Part shown: piece by piece, positions 10,160 through 19,878 of the stretch | Numbering within the stretch: position 1 is the first letter of the stretch | Layout: each line of letters starts with the position of its first letter | From: Primorskyibacter flagellatus | GTDB lineage: Bacteria > Pseudomonadota > Alphaproteobacteria > Rhodobacterales > Rhodobacteraceae | Reading direction: 5' to 3' | Assembly: GCF_014638275.1 (NCBI RefSeq) | Contig: NZ_BMFJ01000001.1 | Span: 2,530,338 to 2,594,337 of the forward strand | DNA: 64,000 nt | Translations under genes and position numbers: made by a program | Notes under the pieces: generated by a model | What the model was told of the DNA's origin: nothing | The model's input: only the letters and a program-made list of their open reading frames with translations | Databases searched by the model: none

Positions 10160-10317
10160 GAAATCTCCTCCGCCCCGTCGGGGCCTGTTGGCGAGGGTCG
10201 CATGGCCGTTCCGCCACTGACAAGGATTCGGTCGGACCCCGGAGCGGGATGCCGCCGGGCCTAACGGATATTTTACCAACATCGCCGAACGTGACCCGAG
10301 CAGACGGGAGAGAGTCG

Positions 10318-12507
10318 ATGAGCCTGGCCAACAAGCTTGCGGAGGAACGGCGCGCCCGGCTCGCCGCGGAACGCTTGCTGGAACAGAAACAGGCCGAACT
10401 GCATGCCGCCAACCGCAAGCTCGGCCGCCACGCCCGTGCCCTGTCCGAGGAGATCGTTGAAACGCGGGCAGAGGTCCGCACGGTCCGCGACGAAAACCAG
10501 CGGGTAAAGCTGGACCTGTCCGCCGCCAACGAAAAGGTGCAACTGGCGGAACGGCGACTCTGGCATTCGATCCGGGCGATCCGCGACGGCTTTGCCTTCT
10601 TCGACGCGGATGGCTGCATGATCGCGGCCAACGATTCCTGGCTGGAGGTCTTCGACGGGCTGGAGGAGGTCACCGCCGGGGTCTCCTACGTCCGGTTGCT
10701 GCAGCTGGCGACGGAGGAGGGGATCGTCGATACCTCTCCTCTGCCGCCGACGGAGTGGCGGCGAATGATGATGGACAGGTGGCAGACCGCGGATCCCGAA
10801 CCGACGGTCGTGCGGCTGTGGAACGGGGCGTTCATCCGGCTGATGGACCGGCGCGGACATGACGGCGACCGGGTGTGCCTTGCGCTCAACATCACCGACA
10901 CGGTGCGCCACGAACGGGTGCTGAAGGAAGCCCGGCGCAAGGCGGAGGCCGCGAACCGCGCCAAGAGTGCCTTCCTCGCCAACATGAGCCACGAGATCCG
11001 GACGCCGATGAACGGGGTCGTGGGGATGAGCGAACTGCTCTCCGACACCGACCTGAGCGACGAGCAACGGCTTTACGTCGATACCATCCGCAATTCGGGC
11101 GAGGCACTGCTGGTCATTATCAACGACGTGCTCGACTACTCCAAGATCGAGGCGGACAAGCTGGACCTGCATCCGCAACCCTTCGATCTGGAACGCTGCA
11201 TCCACGAGGTGATGATGCTGCTGCAGCCTGCCGCGCGGGACCGGGGGCTGTCGCTGATGGTGGATTACGACCTGTTCCTCCCGACCGGTTACATAGGCGA
11301 TCCCGGGCGGGTCCGGCAGGTGCTGACCAACCTGCTTGGCAACGCGGTGAAATTCACGCTTGAGGGGCATGTGCTGATCCGCGTCGTCGGGCTGCCCGAT
11401 CCGGACGGCGGGCAGGTGCATCTGCACATCACGATCGAGGATACCGGCATCGGAATTCCGCGCGACAAGCTGGACCTGATCTTCGGCGAATTCAGTCAGG
11501 TGGAGGACAGCCGCAACCGCAATTTCGAAGGCTCAGGCCTGGGGCTGGCGATCTCACAGCGGCTGGTCGCGCTTATGGGCGGGCGGATCTGGGTGGACAG
11601 CGAGGAAGGCACCGGTTCCTCCTTCGGCTTCCAGATCACCCTGCCGCTTGCGGGGGACGAGATACCCGACATGGCGCCGCCGGACCTCTCGGGCTGGCCG
11701 GAACGGGTGCTGCTGGTCGACGACCATCCGGTCAACCTGTCGATCCTTGAGAAGCAGATGGAGGTGCTGGGCGCCGACTCCGTCAGCTGCGAGTCGGGGG
11801 CGGAGGCGGTCGGGCGGATCGGCGAGGGCTTCGACCTCGTCATCACCGATCACAACATGCCCGGCATGGACGGGCTGGAACTGGCCGAGACGATCCGCGA
11901 GCGCGGCCATACCCTGCCCATCCTGTTGCTCTCCTCCTCAAGCCACTACGCGGACAGCGATCCGGCGCGGCGCCACCTGTCTGCGGTGCTGCAGCGGCCC
12001 ACACCGCGCGCCGACCTGTTCCGTACGCTCGACCACATCCGGGGGGAGGCCGTAGCTGCGTCGCCGCCGCCCGTGCCCGCCCCTGCGCCCGGTCGCCCCT
12101 CGGTGCAGGCGCCGGTGATCCTGGCGGCAGAGGACAACGCGACCAACCGGCTGGTGCTGTCCAAGATGCTGGGGGGCGAGACGCTCGACCTGCATTTCGC
12201 CGAGAACGGGGCGGAGGCGGTGGAAAGCTGGACCAGCCTGCGGCCCGACCTGATCCTGATGGATATCTCCATGCCCGGCATGGACGGCACCGAAGCGACC
12301 CGCCGCATTCGTGCCGCCGAAGCTGACCGCGGCCTGCCCCGCACCCCGATCATCGCCGTCACTGCCCATGTCACGACAGAGGGCGGAGAGGGGTTTCACG
12401 GCGCGGACATGGACGGCCAGATCGGCAAGCCGATGCGCAAAGTCGATTTGCTGGCGGTCATCGCGGACTATACCGGCAGGGGTGCCGATCGGGCCGCGGC
12501 GGGATGA
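10318..12507 (+). CDS. Hybrid sensor histidine kinase with two receiver domains
   Basis: Protein of 729 aa without membrane segments, so probably a cytoplasmic sensor. Domains in order: an N-terminal coiled coil rich in Glu/Arg/Leu (about 1-80); a PAS-like domain (about 85-200); HisKA with the phosphoaccepting H225 in [12 protein letters not shown]; HATPase with GTGSSFGF and GSGLGLAIS boxes; receiver 1 with D511 in TDHNMPG; and receiver 2 with D649 in [11 protein letters not shown] chose the ATG at 10318 (after gggagagag) over an upstream in-frame one because the coiled coil starts there. No cognate response regulator or Hpt protein is adjacent. The signal is unknown. Confidence 0.92.
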   Translation: MSLANKLAEERRARLAAERLLEQKQAELHAANRKLGRHARALSEEIVETRAEVRTVRDENQRVKLDLSAANEKVQLAERRLWHSIRAIRDGFAFFDADGCMIAANDSWLEVFDGLEEVTAGVSYVRLLQLATEEGIVDTSPLPPTEWRRMMMDRWQTADPEPTVVRLWNGAFIRLMDRRGHDGDRVCLALNITDTVRHERVLKEARRKAEAANRAKSAFLANMSHEIRTPMNGVVGMSELLSDTDLSDEQRLYVDTIRNSGEALLVIINDVLDYSKIEADKLDLHPQPFDLERCIHEVMMLLQPAARDRGLSLMVDYDLFLPTGYIGDPGRVRQVLTNLLGNAVKFTLEGHVLIRVVGLPDPDGGQVHLHITIEDTGIGIPRDKLDLIFGEFSQVEDSRNRNFEGSGLGLAISQRLVALMGGRIWVDSEEGTGSSFGFQITLPLAGDEIPDMAPPDLSGWPERVLLVDDHPVNLSILEKQMEVLGADSVSCESGAEAVGRIGEGFDLVITDHNMPGMDGLELAETIRERGHTLPILLLSSSSHYADSDPARRHLSAVLQRPTPRADLFRTLDHIRGEAVAASPPPVPAPAPGRPSVQAPVILAAEDNATNRLVLSKMLGGETLDLHFAENGAEAVESWTSLRPDLILMDISMPGMDGTEATRRIRAAEADRGLPRTPIIAVTAHVTTEGGEGFHGADMDGQIGKPMRKVDLLAVIADYTGRGADRAAAG

Positions 12508-12590
12508 ACCGGTGGCGGCGAACGACCGCGGGCGGGGGCCGAAAGGCTTTCGATTCGCAAACAATGCGGTTAGTATCGGAAACAATCAGA

Positions 12591-14051
12591 ATGACGAACA
12601 CAGTCAGACACAGGCCGGCAGCCCCCATGCGTACGCACCATCTGGTGACATTCGTGTCGCTCTTCGCCTTATCCACAGTTTCCGTCGGGGCCGCCGAGCC
12701 GGTCAGCCGTTCGCTACGCCCCGTGCTGCGTCCGGCGGCGGCAGTCACGCCCGCGGTGGCCAGCGACTTCGACATCAAGGCGATCGCGGCCACCCTGGCG
12801 AGCGAGGCGCTGAAAACCGCCGCGCCCGCGCCTGCGCCCACCCCCGCCCGGTCGCTGCGCCCGCGTCTGCGCCCCGCCGGTATCGCGACCGCCCCCGTCA
12901 CGGCCCCGCCGGTTGAGGAGACCGCGACCGACCCCTCCGGCTTTTCCCGCTGGATCGCCGATTTCCGCCCCCGCGCGCTGTCGCAGGGGATCAGCGCCAC
13001 CGTCTTCGACCGCACCTTTGCCGAGGTCCGCTACCTGCCGCAGGTCGTAAAGCTGGACCGCAAGCAGTCGGAGTTCACCAAGTCCACCGGAGAGTACCTG
13101 GCCAGCGCCGTATCGGACACGCGGGTGACGAACGGCCGCGAAAAGGCCGGGCAGCACGCCCGCACGCTCGATGCGATCGAGGCGAAGTTCGGCGTCGACA
13201 AGCGCGTCGTCGCGGCAATCTGGGGGATGGAAAGCGCCTATGGCAGTTTCCGCGGGTCCACCCATATCCCTTCGGCTCTGGCGACGCTGGCCTTCGACGG
13301 CCGCCGCGCCAGCTTTTTCGAGGATCAGCTGATCGAGGCGCTGAAGATCCTTCAGCACGGCGACACGGTTCCCGCCGCGATGACGGGAAGCTGGGCCGGG
13401 GCCATGGGGCACACGCAGTTCATGCCAACCTCCTACCAGGCCTATGCGGTCGATTTCACCGGCGACGGGAAACGCGACATCTGGTCGGACGACCCGACGG
13501 ATGCGCTGGCCTCCACCGCCGCCTACCTGGAAAAGATGGGCTGGGAACGGGGCGTGCCCTGGGGCCGGGAGGTCGTGCTGCCCGCTGGCTTCAACTTCAC
13601 CCTGGCGAGCGGGCCGACGAAGTTCCCCTCCGAATGGGCGCGGCTAGGCGTGCTGCCAGCGGCGGGCGGACCGATCCCGGACTATGGACCGGCCCGGATC
13701 CTGCTGCCCGCGGGGGCGAAGGGCGTGGCCTTCCTAGTGTTCCGGAACTTCGACGTGATCAAGCGCTACAACAATTCCGACGCCTACGCGATCGGTGTCG
13801 GCCATCTTGGCGACCGGATCGGCGGGGCGGGGGCGCTGCGCGGGTCCTGGCCGGCGGGGGAGCGCGCCCTGAAACGCGCGGAACGTCAGGAACTGCAGAG
13901 CCTGCTGACCCAGGCGGGCTATTCCACCGGCGGCGTGGACGGGCGCATCGGCCCCAACACGGTGGAGGCGATCCGCGGCTACCAGAAACGCGTCGGGATG
14001 GAACCGGACGGTCACCCCTCCGTGGCGCTGCTGACCCGCCTGCGCGGCTGA
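12591..14051 (+). CDS. MltB-like lytic murein transglycosylase with peptidoglycan-binding domain
   Basis: Periplasmic lytic transglycosylase of the SLT_2 (MltB) family, 486 aa from this start. A signal peptide (MRTHHLVTF to VSVGAAEP) is followed by an Ala/Pro-rich linker. The catalytic domain has Glu214 in WGMESAYGSFRG, and AMGHTQFMPTSY, the usual motif after the active site. A C-terminal PG_binding_1 domain (GYSTGGVDGRIGPNT) ends the protein. The start is uncertain: ATG 12627 gives a shorter signal-peptide n-region, and an ATG at 12504 would overlap the kinase stop. It cleaves the MurNAc-GlcNAc bond to give 1,6-anhydro ends. Confidence 0.9.
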   Translation: MTNTVRHRPAAPMRTHHLVTFVSLFALSTVSVGAAEPVSRSLRPVLRPAAAVTPAVASDFDIKAIAATLASEALKTAAPAPAPTPARSLRPRLRPAGIATAPVTAPPVEETATDPSGFSRWIADFRPRALSQGISATVFDRTFAEVRYLPQVVKLDRKQSEFTKSTGEYLASAVSDTRVTNGREKAGQHARTLDAIEAKFGVDKRVVAAIWGMESAYGSFRGSTHIPSALATLAFDGRRASFFEDQLIEALKILQHGDTVPAAMTGSWAGAMGHTQFMPTSYQAYAVDFTGDGKRDIWSDDPTDALASTAAYLEKMGWERGVPWGREVVLPAGFNFTLASGPTKFPSEWARLGVLPAAGGPIPDYGPARILLPAGAKGVAFLVFRNFDVIKRYNNSDAYAIGVGHLGDRIGGAGALRGSWPAGERALKRAERQELQSLLTQAGYSTGGVDGRIGPNTVEAIRGYQKRVGMEPDGHPSVALLTRLRG

Positions 14052-14140
14052 TCCCGGCCCGTTCATCGCGCAGACCACGGGCTCCCCGACGCTACCCTGG
14101 GCACCCCTGCCGGGGCCCGCCTCTCTTCTTGCCAGTCGTA

Positions 14141-17100
14141 TCATTGGGTGGGCGCGTGCCCCGTGCGCGAGGGGCGGCCCACCTGCCCCGGTCCTGCTTC
14201 CGTGGCGCGCCCGGTTTCGGCCTCGGGCTGTCCCGCCAGCTGCGCCGCCGCTGCCCGCCGTGACTTCCAGTCGGCGTGGCCGGGCGTCAGGATCTCCCTC
14301 AGGAAGGCCACCGGATGCGCGCGGAGCGACAGGCGCATGGCGACAAAATCCTCGACCACCGCCTCTCCCGGCGTCATCTCGGGCAGCAGGGCGGCGGGTT
14401 CGGTGATCCCCTCTCCGTCGATGTCGCCGTCGAACAGCGGCAGGGGGGCGCCGGGACGCAGGGCCTTGGCCTCCCAGATCGCGGCGCGGCGGGAGATTCC
14501 AAGCGATCCGAAGGCATCCGCCGCCGCCAGCCGTTCGACCTGCGCCGGGGCCACCCCGGCGCGGCGCCAGACATCCCCGACAGAGGTATAGCCGTTGCCG
14601 CGTGCGGCAGTGATCCACTCGCATTCCTCCTCGCCCATGCCGCGGATCTGGCGGAAGCCGAGTCGCAGGGCCAGCCGGGGGCCGTCCCGCTCCATCGTGT
14701 TGTCCCAGTGGGAGGTATTGATGTCGACCGGCCGGACCTCCACCCCATGCTCGCGGGCGTCGCGGATGATCTGGGAGGGGGCGTAGAACCCCATGGGCTG
14801 CGAATTCAGCAGGGCGCAGGCAAAGATGCCGGGGTGGTGCCGCTTGATCCAGCTCGACGCATAGACCAGCAGCGCAAAGCTCGCCGCATGGCTTTCGGGG
14901 AAGCCGTAGGAACCGAAGCCCTCGATCTGCGAAAAGCAGCGGCCGGCGAAATCCTCGTCATACCCGTTCTTCGCCATGCCCCGCATGAACCGGGTTCGGA
15001 ATTCAGACACATTGCCGTGCTTCTTGAACGTCGCGAGGGACCGACGGAGCCTGTCGGCCTCCTCCGGCGTGAAGCCCGCGCCGATGATGGCGATCTGCAT
15101 CGCCTGCTCCTGAAACAGCGGCACGCCCAGTGTCTTGCCCAGCACCCGGCCGAGGTCGTCGGAAGGGAATTCCACCTTCTCCTCCCCGTTCCGGCGGCGG
15201 ATATAGGGATGGACCATGTCGCCCTGGATCGGCCCGGGGCGGATAATCGCGACCTCGATCACCAGGTCGTAGAAGCAGCGTGGCCGCATCCGGGGCAGGA
15301 AGTTCATCTGGGCGCGACTTTCCACCTGGAAGACTCCGATCGTATCGGCCTTGCAGAGCATGTCGTAGACGCGCGCGTCCTCCTTCGGCACGGTGGCAAG
15401 ATCGAGCGCCATCCCCTCGTGCCGTGTCAACAGGTCGAAGGCCTTGCGGATGCAGGTCAGCATGCCAAGCGCCAACACGTCGACCTTCAGGATTCCAAGC
15501 GTGTCGATGTCATCCTTGTCCCAGCAGATGACTGTGCGATCCTCCATCGTTGCGTTTTCAATCGGGACGAGTTCGTCGAGCCTGCCCTCGGTCATGACGA
15601 ATCCGCCGACATGCTGGGAAAGATGGCGGGGAAATCCTTCTATTTCGTGAATCAGCGCCATGGTCTGTTTCAGGCGCGGATCGTCCGGGTCGAGTCCGAT
15701 TTCGCGCATCCTCTGATCCGCCAGACCTCCGGCGGCAAAGAACCCCCAAAGCTGTGATGACAAAGCGGAAATCGTATCCTGCGTCAGGCCCATGGCGCGG
15801 CCGACCTCGCGGATCGCACGTTTGCCGCGGTAGTGGATCACGGTCGCGCAGAGCCCCGCGCGATGGCGGCCGTAACGCTGATAGATCCACTGGATCACCT
15901 CCTCTCGGCGTTCGTGTTCGAAATCGACGTCGATGTCGGGCGGCTCGTCGCGCGCCTCGGAAACGAATCGCTCGAACACCATGGTGCCGACCTCCGGCGA
16001 GACAGAGGTCACGCCAAGCGCGTAGCAGACCACGGAATTGGCGGCGGACCCCCGGCCCTGACACAGGATGTTGTTGGAACGGGCGAAGGCGACTACATCA
16101 TGTACGGTCAGGAAGTAGGGTTCGTAGTTCAGCTTCGCGATCAGATCGAGCTCATGTCTCAACATGGCGCGGACCCTGTCTGGGGCGCCGTGCGGATAGC
16201 GCCAGTCCAGCCCGGCATGGGCGAGTCGGGAGAGCCGCGCGGAGGGGCTCTCTCCTTCCGCGATTTCGCTAGGATATTCGTAACGAAGTTCGTCCAGAGA
16301 GAAGGTGAGGCTGCGGGCAAGGTCGATGGCCCGGTCGACCGCGTCCTCGTGCGGCCCCATTATGCGCCGAAGCTCGGCTTCGGAACGCAGGCGCTGTTCG
16401 CCGTTCGCCAGCGCGTCGCGTCCGAGGGAATCGACCGTGCGCCCGGTGCGGATCGCGGTCATGACGTCCGCCAGCTTGCGGCGGCGGGCGTGATGCATCA
16501 CGGGACGGCCGGTGGCAACGGTCGGCAGGCCGAGCCTTCGGGCAAGCATGGCCTGTGTATTCAGACGCGCCGTGTCCTGGCCGTCGTAGGCGGGGGCGAG
16601 CGCAAGCGACATCTGCCCGCCAAGGCGGCGCGTCAGGCGGTGCGCCCCCTTCAGCCAGGCACCCGCGCCGCGCGGAGACGTCAGACCCCGTGGCGGGTGC
16701 AGAAGAAGGCGGAGCGCGGTCAGGTCTTCGTCCAGCAGGTCGGCGGGGTGCAGGATGCAGTCCCCCTTCTCTGCCCGTCGCTGGCCCAGGGTCAGCAGGC
16801 GGCAGAGCCGGGCCCAGCCTGTCCGGGTTTCGGGCAGGGCGGTGATCTCTGTCCCGTCGGACAGGAGCAGGCCTGTGGCGGGGATCAGGCGCGGCGCGCG
16901 GGGCCGGGGCGGGACATGGCCCGGCCTGAGCGGCCCCATGGGGCCGTGGGTGTTTTCCCAGTCCTCCCGTTCACGGATGGCGCGGGCGATGTCGCGGGCC
17001 TGCTGGTGCGCCCGGACGATGCCGGCGACGGAGTTCACATCGGCAATCGCCAGGCCCGCCATGTCCAGTTCTTCGGCACGGATCATGTAGTCCTCGGGGT

Positions 17101-17155
17101 GCGACGGCCCGGAGAGAAAGGTGAAGCAGGAGGTGGCGGAAAGCTCTGCGAACAT
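14141..17155 (-). CDS. dnaE2: Error-prone DNA polymerase DnaE2, lacking the C-terminal OB domain
   Basis: C-family translesion polymerase, 1004 aa. The N-terminal PHP domain (MFAELSATSCFTFLSG) is followed by an intact polymerase core with the catalytic PDIDVDF motif and the second Asp in KVDVLALGML, then the helix-hairpin-helix region. After EDFVAMRLSLRAHPVAFLRE the usual OB-fold (with a typical QRPGSAKGVIF segment) is absent and replaced by about 55 low-complexity residues. DnaE2 proteins normally run to about 1050-1150 aa. The usual partners imuA and imuB are not adjacent; upstream is znuB. I chose ATG 17155 because the PHP domain begins there and a LexA-like site lies just upstream. Confidence 0.88.
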   Translation of the reverse strand: MFAELSATSCFTFLSGPSHPEDYMIRAEELDMAGLAIADVNSVAGIVRAHQQARDIARAIREREDWENTHGPMGPLRPGHVPPRPRAPRLIPATGLLLSDGTEITALPETRTGWARLCRLLTLGQRRAEKGDCILHPADLLDEDLTALRLLLHPPRGLTSPRGAGAWLKGAHRLTRRLGGQMSLALAPAYDGQDTARLNTQAMLARRLGLPTVATGRPVMHHARRRKLADVMTAIRTGRTVDSLGRDALANGEQRLRSEAELRRIMGPHEDAVDRAIDLARSLTFSLDELRYEYPSEIAEGESPSARLSRLAHAGLDWRYPHGAPDRVRAMLRHELDLIAKLNYEPYFLTVHDVVAFARSNNILCQGRGSAANSVVCYALGVTSVSPEVGTMVFERFVSEARDEPPDIDVDFEHERREEVIQWIYQRYGRHRAGLCATVIHYRGKRAIREVGRAMGLTQDTISALSSQLWGFFAAGGLADQRMREIGLDPDDPRLKQTMALIHEIEGFPRHLSQHVGGFVMTEGRLDELVPIENATMEDRTVICWDKDDIDTLGILKVDVLALGMLTCIRKAFDLLTRHEGMALDLATVPKEDARVYDMLCKADTIGVFQVESRAQMNFLPRMRPRCFYDLVIEVAIIRPGPIQGDMVHPYIRRRNGEEKVEFPSDDLGRVLGKTLGVPLFQEQAMQIAIIGAGFTPEEADRLRRSLATFKKHGNVSEFRTRFMRGMAKNGYDEDFAGRCFSQIEGFGSYGFPESHAASFALLVYASSWIKRHHPGIFACALLNSQPMGFYAPSQIIRDAREHGVEVRPVDINTSHWDNTMERDGPRLALRLGFRQIRGMGEEECEWITAARGNGYTSVGDVWRRAGVAPAQVERLAAADAFGSLGISRRAAIWEAKALRPGAPLPLFDGDIDGEGITEPAALLPEMTPGEAVVEDFVAMRLSLRAHPVAFLREILTPGHADWKSRRAAAAQLAGQPEAETGRATEAGPGQVGRPSRTGHAPTQ

Positions 17156-17170
17156 GGCGACTCGCAGTAT

Positions 17171-17185
17171 ATTCACGTTTTGTTC
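17171..17185 (-). promoter_or_regulatory. Candidate LexA (SOS) box upstream of dnaE2
   Basis: The plus strand reads ATTC-N7-GTTC (17171-17185), one mismatch from the alphaproteobacterial LexA consensus GTTC-N7-GTTC. It lies 16-30 bp before the dnaE2 start. The overlapping GTTC-N6-GAAC palindrome (17182-17195) may be part of the same operator. Confidence 0.5.
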
Positions 17186-17211
17186 TACTTTGAACCGTAT
17201 CGTGAAGAGTA

Positions 17212-18027
17212 TCAGACGCGGCGAATCGAAAGGAAACCGGCGACGACACGGGACAGGGCAAAGCAAGCGACGGACACGGCCACGACGGAGGGACCGGCCG
17301 GGCTGTCGATCCGGTAAGACAGTACAAGTCCTCCAAGCGCGGAAAAGGCGCCGATGGCGATCGCGGCGCCCAGCATAGCTTCGGGCGAGCGTGAAAGCGG
17401 CCGGGCGGCGGCCGCGGGGATGACAAGCAAAGCGGTGATCAGAAGGGCACCGACGACCTTGATTGCCAGGGCAACCAGAAGGGCCAGGGCAAGGGTCAGA
17501 ATGCGCCGGTCACGGTCGGGATTGAGGCCGGAGGACCATGCAAGATCAGGGTTCACGGTGGCGGTCAGAAGGGCCTGCCACCGGGATCCGACAAGAACGG
17601 CGATGACGATGGCTCCGGCCCAGATCACCGCAACGTCAGACCAGGAGACGGCGAGAATGTCACCGAAGAGAAAAGCTTCGAGATTGAGCCGTGCACCCGG
17701 CAGGAAACTGACGGCGATCAGGCCGATGGCCAGTGCGCCGTGCGACAGGACACCGAGCAGGCTGTCGGTTCCGAGCCCGGACCGGCCGTCCTCAAGCGCC
17801 GCCACGACCAGTGCCATGATGACGGCGATGCCGGCGACACCGACATATACGGGAAGGTGCAGCATGAGGGACAGGGCAACTCCGAGAAGTGCGGCGTGAG
17901 CGGTCGCATCTCCGAAATAGGCCATGCGGCGCCAGACCACGAATACGCCAAGCCACGGCGCGGTTACGGCGACCCCGACGCCTGCAAGCGCGGCACGGAT
18001 CATGAAGTCGGCAAAAAGACCGCTCAC
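17212..18027 (-). CDS. znuB: Zinc ABC transporter permease
   Basis: ABC-3 family inner-membrane permease of 271 aa with about eight hydrophobic segments, the usual length for ZnuB. Motifs such as GDATAHAALLGVALSL and the C-terminal ALLVIPAAAARPLSRS are typical of the metal-chelate permeases. It imports Zn2+ delivered by ZnuA, powered by ZnuC. The start overlaps the znuC stop by 4 nt (ATGA), the last link in a zur-znuC-znuB operon. The next gene, dnaE2, starts 57 nt downstream on the same strand and has its own putative LexA site. Confidence 0.93.
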   Translation of the reverse strand: MSGLFADFMIRAALAGVGVAVTAPWLGVFVVWRRMAYFGDATAHAALLGVALSLMLHLPVYVGVAGIAVIMALVVAALEDGRSGLGTDSLLGVLSHGALAIGLIAVSFLPGARLNLEAFLFGDILAVSWSDVAVIWAGAIVIAVLVGSRWQALLTATVNPDLAWSSGLNPDRDRRILTLALALLVALAIKVVGALLITALLVIPAAAARPLSRSPEAMLGAAIAIGAFSALGGLVLSYRIDSPAGPSVVAVSVACFALSRVVAGFLSIRRV

Positions 18028-19334
18028 GGTTCTGACCCCTCGGGAAAGGAACGGGGCGCGACCGGGATCTTCGCCGATGCCTTGCGCGCCGCTCTGGCGC
18101 GATCGCCCGCTGCATTTCCGGCCGCGCCGGGCGAGGCGGGATGGACGTCGCCAGCAGGATGGAGCGCGTCATCTCGGTGCGCGACGGAAGGAATACCCGC
18201 GTCGGGCACCGCTTGGTCCGTGACAGGAGATTTGCCATGTTCGTAATCCGGGGCGCTGGAGGTCAACGAAGGGCTGCCTTCCGTCGCCGTGCCTTTCCCT
18301 GTCGGCGCATCGCCCTGACGGGTATGCGGCGATGGCACGCGCTGACCGTCGCGGCCGGGATATATATCATGGTCGTGATCGCAGCCAGTATGGGCGGCGC
18401 CGGACGACATCAACGCGGGCGTTCCGGGACTCTCGCCGATACCCCGAGCCTTCTTACCCAAATTCCCGACATCGGTCTCTGCGACCGGGGCCTGCAGGTC
18501 GGGACCGATCCCTGCGCGATGGCTTACGGAACCACGGCCCGGGCCGCCGCTATGCGCATGCTCCGATCCATGAGGCGCATGCTCCCGGAAATGCTCATGC
18601 GCGTTATGGTGCCCGGCGTCGTGATCGTGAGAATGGTCGTGGGAATGCCGGTACAGCGCAAGGGCGCCATGCGTCCCGGTACCGAAGAGCGCCCGGTATT
18701 CCGGAGCGGAGCGCACGATTTCCGGCGACCCTTCACAACACACGTGCCCGTTAAGGCAAATCACGCGGTCCGAAGCGCTCATCACCACGTGAAGATCATG
18801 GCTTACCATGAGAACGGCGACACCGGTTTCGGCCCTGAGATCTGCGATCAGAGCGTAGAAGTCGGCCGAGCCCCGCTGGTCCATGCCCTGTGTCGCCTCG
18901 TCCAGGATCAGCAACTGCGGCCGGGCGAGCAGGGCGCGTGCCAGGAGCGCGCGCTGGTACTGCCCGCCGGACAGCCCGGACAGCGGACGGGTCGCGATCC
19001 CCCGGATGCCGAGCCGATCCAGCACGCGGTCCCTCTCCTGCCGTTCAGCGCGGCGCGGAAGGTCGAGAAAACGGCTGACGGTCAACGGAAATGTCGGATC
19101 CAGCGAAAGCTTCTGTGGCACGTAGCCAAGCCGCAGGCCGTCTGCCCGGGCGATCGTTCCGGCAGAGGGTTGCAAGGCGCCGGTCAGGGACTTCATAAGG
19201 GTCGACTTGCCGGACCCGTTCGGACCCACAACTGTCACGATCTCCCCGCCGTCGATCTGAAAATCAACGTGCTGCAGGACGTCAGCGCCCTGATAGCGGA
19301 CCGACAGTCCGCGGGCTTCGATAAGACGTGTCAC
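18024..19334 (-). CDS. znuC: Zinc ABC transporter ATPase with long His-rich tail
   Basis: Cytoplasmic ATPase of the zinc importer, 436 aa. The GTG start at 19334 overlaps the zur stop (GTGA). Walker A is GPNGSGKST (38-46), the Q-loop region YVPQ is at 71-74, the signature LSGGQ at 121-125, Walker B LLILDE at 141-146 and the switch His at 179. The ABC domain ends near residue 228. A further 208 residues are low-complexity and rich in His, Asp, Gly and Pro, with His clusters at about 230-261 and again near HTGCDHDHD. ZnuC proteins are normally 230-300 aa, so this tail is unusual. It may buffer or sense zinc (inference). Confidence 0.9.
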   Translation of the reverse strand: MTRLIEARGLSVRYQGADVLQHVDFQIDGGEIVTVVGPNGSGKSTLMKSLTGALQPSAGTIARADGLRLGYVPQKLSLDPTFPLTVSRFLDLPRRAERQERDRVLDRLGIRGIATRPLSGLSGGQYQRALLARALLARPQLLILDEATQGMDQRGSADFYALIADLRAETGVAVLMVSHDLHVVMSASDRVICLNGHVCCEGSPEIVRSAPEYRALFGTGTHGALALYRHSHDHSHDHDAGHHNAHEHFREHAPHGSEHAHSGGPGRGSVSHRAGIGPDLQAPVAETDVGNLGKKARGIGESPGTPALMSSGAAHTGCDHDHDIYPGRDGQRVPSPHTRQGDAPTGKGTATEGSPSLTSSAPDYEHGKSPVTDQAVPDAGIPSVAHRDDALHPAGDVHPASPGAAGNAAGDRARAARKASAKIPVAPRSFPEGSEP

Positions 19335-19816
19335 GTCGCCGGGCCGTCGGCGCAGGCGGTACAGAGGCCGACCGCCTCGATCGTGGTCTGTTCGACCTGG
19401 AAGCCTGCAGGCAGTGGCGGGGGGGCCGAGGGCACCTCTGCCACGGTGCCGCAGTCCCGGCAGATCAGGAAGGCCGCGACGTGGTCCTGCCCCGATGGGT
19501 GCGGGCAGGCAATAAAGGCGTTCAGCCGTTCGATCCGATGCGCAAGCCCCTGATCGACTAGGAAACCAAGGGCGCGGTAGGCCACCGGAGGCTTGGAGCC
19601 GAGACCTTCGGCATCCAATCTCGAGAGGACATCGTAGGCGCCCATGGGGCGGTGCCCCTCCAGAAGAATCTCCAGAACCCGCCGCCGGACCGGGGTCAGC
19701 CGCGCACCGGATTCCGCACATAGAGACTCCGCCGCCGCCATGGCGTCGGAAACACAATGCGCGTGATCGTGTGGCAGGAATTCCCGCGGCGTGGCCTCTG
19801 GGTCGGCTTTCGACAT
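19331..19816 (-). CDS. zur: Zinc uptake regulator Zur (Fur family)
   Basis: Fur-family repressor of 161 aa. The winged-helix part contains LTPVRRRVLEILLEGHRPMGAYDVL, typical of Zur, and the C-terminal half has the structural-zinc CxxC motif (ICRDCG) and a second CxxC (LCTACA). It represses zinc importers when zinc is sufficient. The gene is first in the zur-znuC-znuB operon, overlaps znuC by 4 nt and is divergent from znuA. The 62-bp intergenic region carries two similar A/T-rich palindromic boxes, consistent with autoregulation and control of znuA. Confidence 0.93.
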   Translation of the reverse strand: MSKADPEATPREFLPHDHAHCVSDAMAAAESLCAESGARLTPVRRRVLEILLEGHRPMGAYDVLSRLDAEGLGSKPPVAYRALGFLVDQGLAHRIERLNAFIACPHPSGQDHVAAFLICRDCGTVAEVPSAPPPLPAGFQVEQTTIEAVGLCTACADGPAT

Positions 19817-19824
19817 CTTGAAGT

Positions 19825-19878
19825 GTTACTTTGTATCATGTACGGATCGTCGTTACTTTATAACAAACGGACGATCCG
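19825..19878. promoter_or_regulatory. Divergent zur/znuA promoter with two candidate Zur boxes
   Basis: Two related sites, GTTACTTTGTATC (19825-19837) and the near-palindrome GTTACTTTATAAC (19852-19864), lie 27 bp apart. The second is enclosed by a perfect 9-bp inverted repeat, CGGATCGTC (19843-19851) and GACGATCCG (19870-19878), whose right arm touches the znuA start codon. The sites fit Zur operators by position and symmetry. Confidence 0.6.

Noticed and set aside
7874..10264. A 796-codon frame on the plus strand
   Set aside because: It runs antisense through the macroglobulin gene, has no recognisable domain or ribosome-binding site, and is a by-product of the high GC content.
14276..17317. 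Two large plus-strand frames over dnaE2
   Set aside because: Antisense shadows; the minus-strand polymerase has intact motifs.
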